NCBI GenBank assembly: GCA_944325075.1
Contig: CALUYU010000003.1
Coordinates: forward strand, 1-63,315
Direction: 5' to 3'
DNA: 63,315 nt
From: Candidatus Gastranaerophilales bacterium
GTDB taxonomy: Bacteria; Cyanobacteriota; Vampirovibrionia; Gastranaerophilales; Gastranaerophilaceae
Shown here: piece after piece, positions 27,457 through 36,396 of the stretch
Numbering within the stretch: the stretch's first letter is position 1
How the letters are laid out: every line of letters begins with the position of its first letter
Made by a program: the position numbers and the translations under genes
The notes under the pieces: model-generated
Seen by the model: only the letters and a program-made list of their open reading frames with translations
Told to the model about the DNA's origin: nothing
The model's database searches: none

Positions 27457-28233
27457 ATGCATGTAAAAAAAGTATTGTTAGCATTTTTATGTTTAATAAT
27501 AATTGCATTATTTTCAGGAATGGTATATTTTAATCATAAACAACCCACAGATATTGAAACTCTAAATGCACGCATTGTGTCTGAATCAATTCAGGTGCTT
27601 TCAAATAATTCCGGTAAAATTAAAAATATAAAGGTAAAACAATCCGATAAAGTTACCAAGGGGCAGGTTTTGGCAGAAATATCTATTCCGGCTGCACCGG
27701 TAAAAAAGGTATCTCAATCTAAAAATGTTTTGGCAAAAGCAGAGAAGGATTATGAAAATGCGGCTATAATGTATAAAGACGGTGTTATATCTCAAGAAGA
27801 ATATGATAAGCAGCTTAATGCCTATACAAAAGTAAAAAATAATACTCCTAACAACGGTAAAATATCTGAAATTTCTCAGCCTTCAGAACAAATTGTAAAA
27901 ATATATTCTCCAATTGATGGAATTATTACATTAAATAATATTAAAAATGGGGATAAAATAAATAAAGAAGTTTTAATTGCAAAAATAAATTCTTTACATA
28001 AAGAAATTATTGCATATTTTTCTCCAACCCATTCTGATAGAGTTATTGCCGGCGAAGTTGTGGATATTTTTATTATAAAATATCCGGAGCGTCACTATAG
28101 CGGTGTAATCAGTTCAGTAGAGCCAGTTGAAAAAAATGGTATTCCTGTAAAAATAGAATTTAGTGAAAATGCAGATTCTCTTGATTTACAGAATGGGGAT
28201 TCTGTAATTGTAAAGATTAAGCAAAAAAAATAA
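27457..28233 (+). CDS. HlyD/EmrA-type membrane-fusion protein (periplasmic adaptor)
   Basis: A 258-residue protein with one N-terminal membrane helix (about 6-26) and a small adaptor architecture: a first lipoyl half (GKIKNIKVKQSDKVTKGQVL), a short coiled coil (about 88-130), a second lipoyl half (IYSPIDGIITLNNIKNGDKI) and a beta-barrel C-terminal part. Such proteins link an inner-membrane exporter to an outer-membrane channel. No ABC or MFS transporter gene is adjacent, so the partner pump is elsewhere or absent. It stands between a terminator and the next, unrelated gene. Confidence 0.8.
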   Translation: MHVKKVLLAFLCLIIIALFSGMVYFNHKQPTDIETLNARIVSESIQVLSNNSGKIKNIKVKQSDKVTKGQVLAEISIPAAPVKKVSQSKNVLAKAEKDYENAAIMYKDGVISQEEYDKQLNAYTKVKNNTPNNGKISEISQPSEQIVKIYSPIDGIITLNNIKNGDKINKEVLIAKINSLHKEIIAYFSPTHSDRVIAGEVVDIFIIKYPERHYSGVISSVEPVEKNGIPVKIEFSENADSLDLQNGDSVIVKIKQKK

Positions 28234-28299
28234 TTTTTGTATTTTTATGTAATATAATCTAGTTGTAAAGAGAAATTACATAAATAAGTATACATAGCA

Positions 28300-28992
28300 A
28301 TGATTAGATCAGTTAATAATAATGATAATACAGTTTATACAGCCTTCAAAAACCATGGAGATGTAAAACGCGGCTATATCGCGTACAGATATCATACCTC
28401 AGAAAATGTAGATATCTCCACAAAGTTGAAATCAACGGCTGGAGCAGTTTTGGGGACTGCAATTCCGGTTTTATATTTTGCGAAAAAACAATCCGGGAAA
28501 GCTCCGACTTTAAAATCCGTATTACATTTAAATTATGGTTTAAAAGAAATGTTAGTGACCGGTATTAGCGCAATAGTCAGCGGGGCTGCATTCGGCATGA
28601 TTGGCGAAACTCGGAAAAAAAGGGATAGAAAACGTAAAGAAGCCGTATTTCAGATAATGAATACCTGCATGCCATTGCTGTTGGTTGAAGGATTTTTACG
28701 GCTTAGCAATAATGTTAAAGTATTAAATAACCGGGCCGCAAAACTTGGAGGAACTATTGGCGGTGTTGTACTGGGAATGATTGGCGGTGCTCATCTGTCC
28801 AATAAGATCAATGACCCGAAGGATCTTGAACCTGATAGAAAGCTTAATGTTAAAGATGCAATAGCAAATGTTGACGATGTTGTTGGCGCACTTATATTGG
28901 CCAAGTTCCCATTTATTGAAAAATTACATGCTCAAAAATTTCTCCCGGTAATATACGCATGGTGCGGTTATAGAGCAGGGCAAAGTAATTAA
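28300..28992 (+). CDS. Unknown membrane protein, lineage-type
   Basis: A 230-residue protein I do not recognise. It has a polar N terminus (VNNNDNTVYTAF), then four hydrophobic stretches at about 46-60, 85-105, 120-140 and 148-165, the last two Gly-rich (GGTIGGVVLGMIGGAHL), separated by a very basic RKKRDRKRKE loop. The C-terminal third has another hydrophobic stretch (VVGALILAKFPF). The N terminus resembles those of several other unknown proteins in this window (36397, 37436, 59873). It is convergent with uvrB, 19 bp apart. No function can be assigned. Confidence 0.7.
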   Translation: MIRSVNNNDNTVYTAFKNHGDVKRGYIAYRYHTSENVDISTKLKSTAGAVLGTAIPVLYFAKKQSGKAPTLKSVLHLNYGLKEMLVTGISAIVSGAAFGMIGETRKKRDRKRKEAVFQIMNTCMPLLLVEGFLRLSNNVKVLNNRAAKLGGTIGGVVLGMIGGAHLSNKINDPKDLEPDRKLNVKDAIANVDDVVGALILAKFPFIEKLHAQKFLPVIYAWCGYRAGQSN

Positions 28993-29011
28993 GTTGAATA
29001 GTTTCCTACAG

Positions 29012-31000
29012 TTAATTGTCCTTCATTTCACGTAATTTTTTTAATTTATCCCGAATTTCAGCAGCCCGCTCAAAGTCGAGAATTTTTGCGGCTTTATGCA
29101 TGTCTTTTTCAAGTTTATCAATAAGTTTAGGTAAATCTTTTTTATCAATGCCAAGATCAACCATTTCCTCAGCAACAATATCCTCAAAATCACGGTAACT
29201 TGCAACAAGCGCCAAAAGATTGTTTTCAATAGGTTTTTTAATCGTTTTAGGAATAATTCCGTATTTTTTGTTATAAGCAATTTGGATTTCCCGTCGTCTT
29301 TCAGTTTCATCAATTGCCTTCTGCATAGACTCAGTAATTCTGTCGGCATACATAATAACTTCACCACAAGCGTTTCTTGCCGCTCTGCCTATTGTTTGGA
29401 TTAAACTTGTTTCGGAACGTAAAAATCCTTCTTTGTCAGCATCCATAATTGCGACAAGTGAAACTTCCGGAATATCTAACCCTTCCCTGAGAAGATTAAC
29501 TCCGACAAGCACATCAAATTCTCCAAGACGTAAATCCCGGAGTATTTCAACTCTCTCAAGCGACTGTATTCCGCTATGAAGATATCTAACCCTTATGCCT
29601 TCCTGTATGAAAAAGTCGGTTAAATCCTCGGCCATTCTCTTTGTTAGCGTTGTAATCAAAACTCTTTCATTCTTATCACAGCGTTTTTTGATTTCAAGTT
29701 TCAAATCATTAATTTGAGTTGCAATTGGTCTTACAGATATTTTTGGATCAACCAAACCGGTTGGTCTGATAATTTGTTCTACAATCTGTGATGAGGTATC
29801 TCGTTCAAATTCTCCGGGAGTTGCCGATATATATATCTTCTGGTGCACCTTATTAAAAAACTCTTTATTTTTAAGCGGTCTGTTGTCTTTAGCGCAAGGC
29901 AGCCTGAAACCGTATTTAATCAAAGTATCTTTTCTTGCGGAATCCCCATGGTACATTCCTTTTAATTGTGGAAGTGTTACATGGGATTCATCTATTACTG
30001 TCAGGAAGTCTCCACGGAAATAATCAAGCAGAGTTGCAGGGGCAGAACCCGGCGGACGTCTTTCAATAATTCGTGAATAATTTTCAATACCTGAGCAGTA
30101 ACCCATTTCTTTTATCATTTCAATATCATATTTAACGCGTTGCTCAAGTCTTTGCGCCTCAACAAGTTTGTTTTCATTATTTAATTCCACAAGTCTATGT
30201 TGAAGTTCTTCTCTAATTAAAGAAATTGTCTCGTCAACATTTTCATCATATGAAAGATAGTGAACTGCCGGGTAAATAACTACTTTATCCGGTGTTTCGA
30301 GAATTTCTCCCGTAACATTATCAATTCTTATAATTTTTTCGATTTCGTCGCCGAAAAAACATATTCTTGTCACAACTTTTTCATACGCAGGCATAATTTC
30401 TACAACATCGCCTTTTGCTCTGAAAGTGGAGCGTTCAAGTATAAGGTCGTTACGTGAGTATTGAACATGTACAAGGTGATTGAGTAGGTTATCCCTATCA
30501 ATCTCGTCTCCGACTTTTAGTTCAATTGAGCCTTTAAAGTAATTTTCAGGTAATCCTAAACCGTATATACAGCTTACGGAGGCTACTATTATGACATCAT
30601 TTCTTTCATACAAACTTCTGGTTGTGTTATGTCTCAGTCTGTCAATTTCTTCATTAATAGATGCAGATTTTTCAATATAAGTATCTGTTCTTGGAATATA
30701 AGCCTCCGGCTGATAATAGTCATAATAGCTTATAAAATATTCGACTGCATTATCCGGAAAAAGTTCTTTAAATTCGTTATAAAGCTGAGCTGCAAGTGTT
30801 TTGTTGTGAGCAATAATCAGGGTCGGTTTTTGCACCTTCTCAATAACATTTGCAATGGTAAATGTTTTCCCGGATCCGGTAATTCCAAGTAATGTTTGCG
30901 CGTCATCCCCGTTGTTTAACCCTTCAACAAGTTCTGTAATCGCTTTTGGCTGATCTCCGGCCGGTGAATATTTTGAACTAATTTTAAAACGTTTTTCCAT
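29012..31000 (-). CDS. uvrB: Excinuclease ABC subunit B
   Basis: A 662-residue DNA-damage recognition helicase of the UvrABC nucleotide-excision repair complex. It shows Walker [11 protein letters not shown] (about 39-48), the damage-probing beta-hairpin [18 protein letters not shown], the DEAD-like [11 protein letters not shown], the SATPGEFE and QTIGRAARN helicase motifs, and a C-terminal UVR motif ([18 protein letters not shown]) that contacts UvrC. Length equals the family norm. No other uvr gene is in the window. A consensus promoter for the opposite strand lies 70 bp beyond its start. Confidence 0.98.
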   Translation of the reverse strand: MEKRFKISSKYSPAGDQPKAITELVEGLNNGDDAQTLLGITGSGKTFTIANVIEKVQKPTLIIAHNKTLAAQLYNEFKELFPDNAVEYFISYYDYYQPEAYIPRTDTYIEKSASINEEIDRLRHNTTRSLYERNDVIIVASVSCIYGLGLPENYFKGSIELKVGDEIDRDNLLNHLVHVQYSRNDLILERSTFRAKGDVVEIMPAYEKVVTRICFFGDEIEKIIRIDNVTGEILETPDKVVIYPAVHYLSYDENVDETISLIREELQHRLVELNNENKLVEAQRLEQRVKYDIEMIKEMGYCSGIENYSRIIERRPPGSAPATLLDYFRGDFLTVIDESHVTLPQLKGMYHGDSARKDTLIKYGFRLPCAKDNRPLKNKEFFNKVHQKIYISATPGEFERDTSSQIVEQIIRPTGLVDPKISVRPIATQINDLKLEIKKRCDKNERVLITTLTKRMAEDLTDFFIQEGIRVRYLHSGIQSLERVEILRDLRLGEFDVLVGVNLLREGLDIPEVSLVAIMDADKEGFLRSETSLIQTIGRAARNACGEVIMYADRITESMQKAIDETERRREIQIAYNKKYGIIPKTIKKPIENNLLALVASYRDFEDIVAEEMVDLGIDKKDLPKLIDKLEKDMHKAAKILDFERAAEIRDKLKKLREMKDN

Positions 31001-31071
31001 AACAAAATTTTAGCACATAAAGATTTTTTTAAGTATGAAAATTATTATTTAATATTTTTAGCTAATGTCTA

Positions 31072-31100
31072 TTGACAAATAAAAATTTGCGTGTTATAAA
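31072..31100 (+). promoter_or_regulatory. Consensus sigma-70 promoter ahead of the attenuator-like leader
   Basis: TTGACA at 31072-31077, a 17-base spacer, and TATAAA at 31095-31100. The expected transcription start (about 31106-31108) coincides with the ATG of the leader peptide at 31107, so the leader mRNA may be leaderless or nearly so. Confidence 0.85.
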
Positions 31101-31106
31101 ATCACT

Positions 31107-31157
31107 ATGATTACTTTATTTTCTGAAAACCTAAAACATTCTTGGTGGCGCCTGTAG
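31107..31157 (+). CDS. Leader peptide with tandem Trp codons
   Basis: A 16-codon ORF, ATG 31107 to TAG 31155-31157, encoding MITLFSENLKHSWWRL. Two adjacent TGG codons (31143-31148) stand three and four codons before the stop, as in trp-type leader peptides that end in WWR. The stop region forms the first arm of the downstream hairpins. There is no ribosome-binding site, consistent with translation from the mRNA 5' end if transcription starts at 31107. That it is translated and senses charged tRNA-Trp is inference. Confidence 0.6.
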   Translation: MITLFSENLKHSWWRL

Positions 31158-31234
31158 TTTAAGTACAGGTCTTATAAGCATAGAAATTTTACTTTTTGCC
31201 TGTACTAATTTGAGTGCAGGTTATTTAGTTTATA
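31150..31234 (+). promoter_or_regulatory. Attenuator-like set of mutually exclusive hairpins
   Basis: Four segments alternate. Segment 1 CCTGTA (31151-31156, overlapping the leader-peptide stop) pairs with segment 2 TACAGG (31164-31169). Extended segment 2 AGTACAGG (31162-31169) is perfectly complementary to segment 3 CCTGTACT (31199-31206). Segment 3 also pairs with segment 4 AGTGCAGG (31213-31220; one G-U). The 3:4 hairpin is followed by a T-rich stretch (TTATTTAGTTT). A ribosome stalled at the Trp codons would cover segment 1 and favour 2:3, which would prevent 3:4. Whether 3:4 ends transcription or only affects translation (ribosome-binding site at 31234-31240) cannot be told. Confidence 0.6.
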
Positions 31235-31248
31235 AGAGGAAAATTTTT

Positions 31249-32505
31249 ATGCAAATATCATTAATTAACACATTATCCCAACCGCTTAAAGCAGCAGCAA
31301 AATTTATAAATTCACAAGAGCAAGCTTCAGGTCTTTCTACTTCCAGATTTATTCAGGATACATCAACATGTTTGCTTCCTAAAGCGGTTTTTGCAAGAAG
31401 TAAAGCCGATTTGGCTGAAAATGCGTTTCTTGAATTATCTGAAAGCGCCTTGGTTTATTTTGTTCCGGCCGTTATCGGTGAAAAAATTTCACGTAAACTT
31501 TTTTCAAAGAAGCTTCCGCAAGCAACAAAACAGCTTGTTGCTATACCGGCCCGGGAACTTCTAGAAATGAAAAATAAAGCAGCAGTAAAACAGGTACTTC
31601 CGATAAAAGCAGCTATTGCTTTAACAACAATGCTTATTCCACTGACTGAATTTACTCTGAATTATTTTAAGAATTTGTTTACTCTTAAAATATTTAAAAA
31701 AGGTGATTTCAACAGTATAGCAAATCTTGATAAACATGCTGAGAATAAAGAAAACGCAGAGCGGGTGGAAAAAAGTGCTAAAAAAAATATAAAACTTGCC
31801 GCAGGAATTTATTGCGCCTGCCTTACACTTGCGGGGCTTCTTGCGGTCAGTGGAGCAAAGTCTAAAACGCTGCAAAACATTTCAGAGTTAATACTTGCCC
31901 CTGGAACAAAATTGTTTAAAAATAATTCTAAAATAAAGAACTTTTTAAATAAATATGCAAGCATTGATTTTGCCTCTCAGGACGGAAAGCTGGTTTTAAG
32001 CAAGGGGCAGCTCACATCTTGTGTTGTCATTGGAGGGGCAGGATATTTCGGCGCTGCAAAAGACCGTGGCAAACAAAATTTTTTAGAAACGCTTTATCGA
32101 TTTCCGCTTGTTGGATTTTATATAATAACCGGCAGTGAACTTTTTGAAAAAGGTTTTAAAAAGCTTCTTTTAAAATCAGGCAAATGTAAAGATACTATTG
32201 ATAATAAACTTAACACTCCATCCTTTGATGAACTTGGCAAATATGCGACAAGTCTTGCTAAGCAGCGAGGAACTACTGTTGAACATGAATTTTCAAGACT
32301 GGCTAAGCAAAAGGTTCTTATCTCAGGTGTTCCTTTTATCTTCAGCATAGGATTTATGGGTTGTTTTGTTACCGCTGTATCAAATATGTTTACGAAATAC
32401 AGATATAACCATGATAAGAAAAATTTAACAAATAACTCTAGTGGCGTTTCCCGGAGCTGTTTGGATCAAAACGGTCTGCAAGAAAAGTTGAAATTAAAGG
32501 TATAA
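31249..32505 (+). CDS. Unknown multi-helix membrane protein behind an attenuator-like leader
   Basis: A 418-residue protein I do not recognise, starting at ATG 31249 (AAGAGGA at 31234-31240). Hydrophobic stretches occur at about 74-90 (ALVYFVPAVIG), 120-140 (ALTTMLIPLTEF), 185-205 (AAGIYCACLTLAGLLAV), 255-275 (SCVVIGGAGYFGAA), 290-305 and 365-385, separated by Lys-rich loops. There is no signal peptide or catalytic motif I can name. The general build (alternating hydrophobic blocks and basic loops) is like the opposite-strand protein at 32438-33412, whose 3' end overlaps this gene by 68 bases. Expression may be tied to tryptophan supply through the leader. Confidence 0.7.
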   Translation: MQISLINTLSQPLKAAAKFINSQEQASGLSTSRFIQDTSTCLLPKAVFARSKADLAENAFLELSESALVYFVPAVIGEKISRKLFSKKLPQATKQLVAIPARELLEMKNKAAVKQVLPIKAAIALTTMLIPLTEFTLNYFKNLFTLKIFKKGDFNSIANLDKHAENKENAERVEKSAKKNIKLAAGIYCACLTLAGLLAVSGAKSKTLQNISELILAPGTKLFKNNSKIKNFLNKYASIDFASQDGKLVLSKGQLTSCVVIGGAGYFGAAKDRGKQNFLETLYRFPLVGFYIITGSELFEKGFKKLLLKSGKCKDTIDNKLNTPSFDELGKYATSLAKQRGTTVEHEFSRLAKQKVLISGVPFIFSIGFMGCFVTAVSNMFTKYRYNHDKKNLTNNSSGVSRSCLDQNGLQEKLKLKV

Positions 32506-33412
32506 TGATGTAATAAATTCCGCCCATAATTAGAGCCGGCTTTGCGATTCTTATACCTTCTATATAAGTCGCAAGTTTCGGATCATTAATGTTAGCTTCT
32601 GTAAATTTCTTGATAAATTTTTCGGTAGAGTTTTTCGACAGATTGTTCAACGCATAACTTCCGCCGATACAAAGTGCTGTGGATATGCCGGCATTATACA
32701 TAAGCGCTTTTTTTCTTTCCTCCTTAATTTTTTTTGATTTTGATGTTTGGTTTATAAATGTGCCGGTTGCTAAAATGTCTGTAAGTGAAATGATGTGCAT
32801 TTCGTAATGTTTATCGTGAAATTTATCTGCCAGATTCTGGACGGCCTTGGTGTTTATTATTTTACCAAAAAATTTGGCAAGTTTATCTGTTCCGCTTTTG
32901 TATGACCCTGCGAAAGAAATATTTTTATTGTCTGATAATTTTTCTTTCTTTTTCCTATCAGGAAAAACTTTTGTCATCAAAGGAGGTATGAGTGCGCAAG
33001 TCAGAGTGGATTTTGGAACAGCCATAAAAAATCCCAGGCCAAGCGTAAATAGTTGTGTTGCAAACGTATATTTCCCCGAATTTTTTAAAGTAGTGTTTGG
33101 AGCTTTTAAATTATCAATAGTTCGTTTTTTTAAATATTTTAAAGGCTCCTTATCAATATTTTTTACTGCTCGCGAAACCGGATTTGAAGCCGCAAGCATT
33201 AATAAAAATCCTGTAAAACTGGAGGCAATTGATTTTACGCAAGCATATTTTTTGTTTTCGCGATCAGTATCAGGGGCTGCTAAAATCGCAAGCGGTCTGG
33301 CTGCAGTAGAAAGCACAAGAGATGCAGTAGTCGTGAATAATGCTCCTTTCCCGGCTGCAAACTCTAATCCTTTTTTCAAGAATTTATTGGTATATATCGG
33401 CTGTACTTTCAT
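32438..33412 (-). CDS. Unknown multi-helix membrane protein, convergent with 31249-32505
   Basis: A 324-residue protein without a recognisable family. Hydrophobic blocks are visible at about 24-45 (ALFTTTASLVLSTAARPLAIL), 62-76, 118-135, 240-260 and 288-312 (ALIMGGIYYIIIPLISTFLA). A central polar part contains NKNISFAGSYKSG. Its last 68 bases overlap the end of the opposite-strand gene, so the C-terminal residues of both proteins are encoded by the same DNA. It is divergent from pnuC with only 16 bp between the start codons. Topology by eye only. Confidence 0.7.
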   Translation of the reverse strand: MKVQPIYTNKFLKKGLEFAAGKGALFTTTASLVLSTAARPLAILAAPDTDRENKKYACVKSIASSFTGFLLMLAASNPVSRAVKNIDKEPLKYLKKRTIDNLKAPNTTLKNSGKYTFATQLFTLGLGFFMAVPKSTLTCALIPPLMTKVFPDRKKKEKLSDNKNISFAGSYKSGTDKLAKFFGKIINTKAVQNLADKFHDKHYEMHIISLTDILATGTFINQTSKSKKIKEERKKALMYNAGISTALCIGGSYALNNLSKNSTEKFIKKFTEANINDPKLATYIEGIRIAKPALIMGGIYYIIIPLISTFLADRFDPNSSGKRH

Positions 33413-33428
33413 TTCAATTCATTATACA

Positions 33429-34121
33429 ATGCTAATAATGAAAATAGTAGAATTTGTAAAAAAAGAATTAACAGGATGGAAAAAAGCTGAAGTTATCGGA
33501 CTTTTAGCAATTGTATTTTTTATACTGATAAATTCTGTACATTCAAAGGACAGTCCTATCGCCGTAATTTCTGCAATATGCGGAATTATGTACACAATTA
33601 TTGCTGGTAAAGGAAAACGTTCTTGTTATTTATTTGGCCTTGCAGGTTCAGGCTGCTACAGCTATCTTGCTTACAGCAATGCTTTATACGGAAATCTTGC
33701 ATTATACCTTTTTTACTATATTCCTATGGAGATAACGGGATTTTTCAGTTGGGGTAAAAAACTAAAAAAAGATAAATCTGAAATAATAAAAACAAAACTT
33801 TCAGCCAAAGATAGAATAATTTTATCAGTAATTTCACTGTTAGGAAGTTTTGCAGCTATTGCATTACTTTTTTTTATGAAGGATAAAGCTCCTGTACCTG
33901 ACGGGATTACAACCTTTTTATCAATTGTAGGAATGTATCTGACAGTAAAACGTTGTATTGAGCAGTGGGTAATCTGGATGATTGTTAATGCTGTTTCACT
34001 TTTTATGTGGTTTAACCTGGTAATAAACGGTGCAAGAACTTTTTCTACAGTAATCATGTGGGCTGTTTACCTGTTTCTGGCTTTTTACTTTTACAAAGAG
34101 TGGAAAAAAGAAGTTCTTTAA
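33429..34121 (+). CDS. pnuC: PnuC-family nicotinamide riboside transporter
   Basis: A 230-residue membrane protein with about seven hydrophobic segments. The PnuC pattern is recognisable in YLFGLAGSGCYSYLAY, then YGNLALYLFYYIPMEITGFFSW, and in the C-terminal half VKRCIEQWVIWMIVNA with the conserved QW. It should import nicotinamide riboside or another vitamin precursor by facilitated diffusion. The start could also be the ATG at 33438; no clear ribosome-binding site helps. The frame stays open far upstream, but that part is antisense to the neighbouring gene and is not coding. An NrtR-like regulator gene lies 10 kb away. Confidence 0.85.
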   Translation: MLIMKIVEFVKKELTGWKKAEVIGLLAIVFFILINSVHSKDSPIAVISAICGIMYTIIAGKGKRSCYLFGLAGSGCYSYLAYSNALYGNLALYLFYYIPMEITGFFSWGKKLKKDKSEIIKTKLSAKDRIILSVISLLGSFAAIALLFFMKDKAPVPDGITTFLSIVGMYLTVKRCIEQWVIWMIVNAVSLFMWFNLVINGARTFSTVIMWAVYLFLAFYFYKEWKKEVL

Positions 34122-34163
34122 TCCACTCGTATCAAATGTCTTGAACAATATAATTGTAAAAAT

Positions 34164-34631
34164 TTATACAACGCTCTCTTGCTTTTTTTCTTCCAAATAT
34201 TGTTCAAATATTTTGGCAGCATCTCCTACAAGGTCAACACACGGTCTTTTTTTATAGTATTTCTCAGTTCTTTCTGAAGGTGTCGGGGATGAAGATGTTT
34301 CAATCCCCTCAAGAAGTTCTCTGCATATTATACTTCCGTTTTTTTCTTTAAATCTTTTGGCAAGTTCCTGAATCCTTGCATAATGAGCACCTTTTGCATT
34401 CGGATCAGAAGGATTTGACGGCCCGAATTGCAGTCCGGCAGCCATGAACATAGCACTTACTGTTCCACAGACTTCTCTCATCCTTCCCATGCCACCGCCA
34501 AAAGAAGACGATATTTTCATTGCTGTTTCAAAATCCATCCCAAGCTCTTCACAAAATGCCCCTATAACGGCCTGAGCACAATTGTAACCTTGTTTAAATA
34601 ATTCTTTTGCTTTATCCGCATGATTTGTCAT
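34164..34631 (-). CDS. C_GCAxxG_C_C family protein (putative redox protein)
   Basis: A 155-residue protein with the family's cysteine layout: GYNCAQAVIGAFC near the N terminus, FGGGMGRMREVCGTVSAM in the middle, IICRELL, and KRPCVDLVGDAA near the C terminus. Members are small cysteine-rich cytoplasmic proteins often annotated as redox-active; the biochemical role is not established. A GGGAG precedes the ATG. It is convergent with pnuC and followed upstream on the same strand by a small unknown gene, with 26 bp between them. Confidence 0.88.
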   Translation of the reverse strand: MTNHADKAKELFKQGYNCAQAVIGAFCEELGMDFETAMKISSSFGGGMGRMREVCGTVSAMFMAAGLQFGPSNPSDPNAKGAHYARIQELAKRFKEKNGSIICRELLEGIETSSSPTPSERTEKYYKKRPCVDLVGDAAKIFEQYLEEKKQESVV

Positions 34632-34657
34632 TTTCAGTTTCTCCCTTCATAAGAAAA

Positions 34658-34942
34658 TTATAAAACAAATTCCAGGTTTCTTGTACTTGTTTGGGAAATT
34701 ACATTTTTAATAATTGCTGACTGTGTTTTGCATTTAAGTTTTCCGTCCGGATACTTTTTATTGTGAATTATTGAACTCATAACGGCAACTTTTGCAGCCT
34801 CAAGAATATTCAAATCCTTTAAATCAATAGTAAGTTCCGGACATTCGTATCGCCTTATATAATCCTTAACATCCGCTATAATTTCCAGTGGATTGTTGTT
34901 TTCAAAGCTACAGTATTTACTTTTAATCTGTTTTGCTCTCAT
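34658..34942 (-). CDS. Small unknown protein
   Basis: A 94-residue protein with a plausible alpha/beta pattern: ELTIDLKDLNILEAAKVAVMSSII in the middle and a basic, Lys-rich second half. No motif, signal peptide or membrane segment identifies it. The ribosome-binding site is weak. It lies 26 bp upstream of the C_GCAxxG_C_C gene on the same strand and may be co-transcribed. The middle segment resembles STAS-like folds, but this is only an impression. Confidence 0.55.
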   Translation of the reverse strand: MRAKQIKSKYCSFENNNPLEIIADVKDYIRRYECPELTIDLKDLNILEAAKVAVMSSIIHNKKYPDGKLKCKTQSAIIKNVISQTSTRNLEFVL

Positions 34943-35078
34943 ATTATATTATTTCGGTTTAACTTTCTGGATAATTTAAATTTTCTTTGCGAATTAGTCT
35001 GTTTGTATGAGTTTATAGTATAATTATAATGAAATTCAGGAAATGTTAACCGATAAGTAAATTTATAAGGAGATAACT

Positions 35079-35444
35079 ATGTATGAAATAAAAGCTCAGG
35101 CATTTTTTGCGGCCGCACATCATCTCTTAAACTATGACGGTGAATGCGAAAATCAGCATGGTCATAACTGGATGGTTGAAGCTTATGTGAAAGGGGAAAC
35201 TCTGGATAAAAGTAATATTTTAATAGATTATAAGGTTTTAAAAAGAGAATTAAAATTAGTCTTGGATTTACTTGATCATAAAGATATCAACGAACTTCCG
35301 GAATTTAAAGGAGAAAGCCCAAGCAGTGAAATGATTGCTGCATTTATTTACTCAAGGCTGAAAGAAAAAATTGTTCAATTGAGTAAAATTTCTGTTTGGG
35401 AAACGCAGACATCATGCGCAAGTTATTATGAAGAAGAAGTTTAA
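35079..35444 (+). CDS. queD: 6-carboxytetrahydropterin synthase QueD
   Basis: A 121-residue enzyme of the queuosine/7-deazaguanine pathway, converting dihydroneopterin triphosphate to 6-carboxytetrahydropterin. Zinc ligands are the His in FFAAAHHL (residue ~14) and the pair in NQHGHNW; the catalytic Cys lies in GECENQ. A later DHKDINE and the Glu in VWETQTSC complete the active site. An AAGGAG precedes the ATG. queC is present 13.6 kb away on the other strand; queE and queF are not in the window. uppP follows after 21 bp. Confidence 0.93.
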   Translation: MYEIKAQAFFAAAHHLLNYDGECENQHGHNWMVEAYVKGETLDKSNILIDYKVLKRELKLVLDLLDHKDINELPEFKGESPSSEMIAAFIYSRLKEKIVQLSKISVWETQTSCASYYEEEV

Positions 35445-35465
35445 GGGACGGGAGTAAAATTTATA

Positions 35466-36308
35466 ATGAATTTTGTACAAGCAATTTTGATGGGGATAGT
35501 TCAGGGGTTGAGTGAGTTTTTGCCAATTTCAAGTTCGGCACATTTGGTATTTACTTCAAATTTTTATAAAGTATTTGCCAATCTTCCGGTGCATGAACAA
35601 TCTACTCAGGAAATATTTTTTGACATAATGGTTCATCTTGGAACACTTGTTGCGGTTTTGATATTTTTCAGAAAAGATATCATCCAAATTCTTAAGGCAG
35701 TGTGGAACGCAATCAAAACAAAAAACTGGTCTGATAATGAGGCTAAACTTGGATTATACATAGTTCTTGGAACCATTATAACAATAGTTTTGGCTTATCC
35801 TATTAATGAATATGCAGCATTTTTGGTGTTCAGGCCTGAATTGGTTGGAATTTTGTTATTTTTAACCGGAATTGTCCTTTTATTAAGCGAATACTTTTCC
35901 AAACATGTTTCAGCCAAGAAAGTTCAGGTTGATCTCAAAACTTCTGTTTTAATAGGTCTGGCTCAGGGGCTTGCGGCACTTCCGGGATTTTCCCGCTCTG
36001 GCTGGACAATAGCGACCGGACTTTTTAGCGGTCTTGATCGTGTAACTGCTGCCAGATATTCTTTTCTCCTAAGTATTCCGATTATTCTCGGGGCTTCTAT
36101 GGTATATCCGTTAGTAAAAATCGATTTGCATGAGGCGTTGGCATTTAATTGGCATGCTATAATAGCTGGAACGCTGGTTTCAGGTGTGGTTGGATATCTG
36201 TGTATAAAATATTTTATGAAATTTTTATCAAAGTTTTCACTTGCTATATTTGGCTACTATTGCATAATAGCGGGTATTATAACCGCTGTATTCTTTTCAC
36301 TGAACTAA
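35466..36308 (+). CDS. uppP: Undecaprenyl-diphosphatase UppP/BacA
   Basis: A 280-residue integral membrane phosphatase recycling undecaprenyl pyrophosphate, the lipid carrier for peptidoglycan and surface polysaccharides. Both signature motifs are present: QGLSEFLPISSSAH (about 13-26) with the catalytic Glu, and PGFSRSGWTIATGL (about 171-184) with the conserved Arg. Around eight hydrophobic segments are visible. Length matches the family. Loss or change of this protein affects bacitracin sensitivity in other bacteria. It closely follows queD but is functionally unrelated. Confidence 0.96.
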   Translation: MNFVQAILMGIVQGLSEFLPISSSAHLVFTSNFYKVFANLPVHEQSTQEIFFDIMVHLGTLVAVLIFFRKDIIQILKAVWNAIKTKNWSDNEAKLGLYIVLGTIITIVLAYPINEYAAFLVFRPELVGILLFLTGIVLLLSEYFSKHVSAKKVQVDLKTSVLIGLAQGLAALPGFSRSGWTIATGLFSGLDRVTAARYSFLLSIPIILGASMVYPLVKIDLHEALAFNWHAIIAGTLVSGVVGYLCIKYFMKFLSKFSLAIFGYYCIIAGIITAVFFSLN

Positions 36309-36396
36309 TGTAAAAAAATGTAACAATATGATTAATGCTGGCAAAAAAAAATCTTGAGCGGCCTTATACTAACAGACATATATGTGTGGAGTTAAA

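Noticed and set aside
32847-33428. Upstream extension of the pnuC frame by ~190 codons
   Set aside because: It is entirely antisense to the 32438-33412 gene, and the PnuC homology begins only after 33429.
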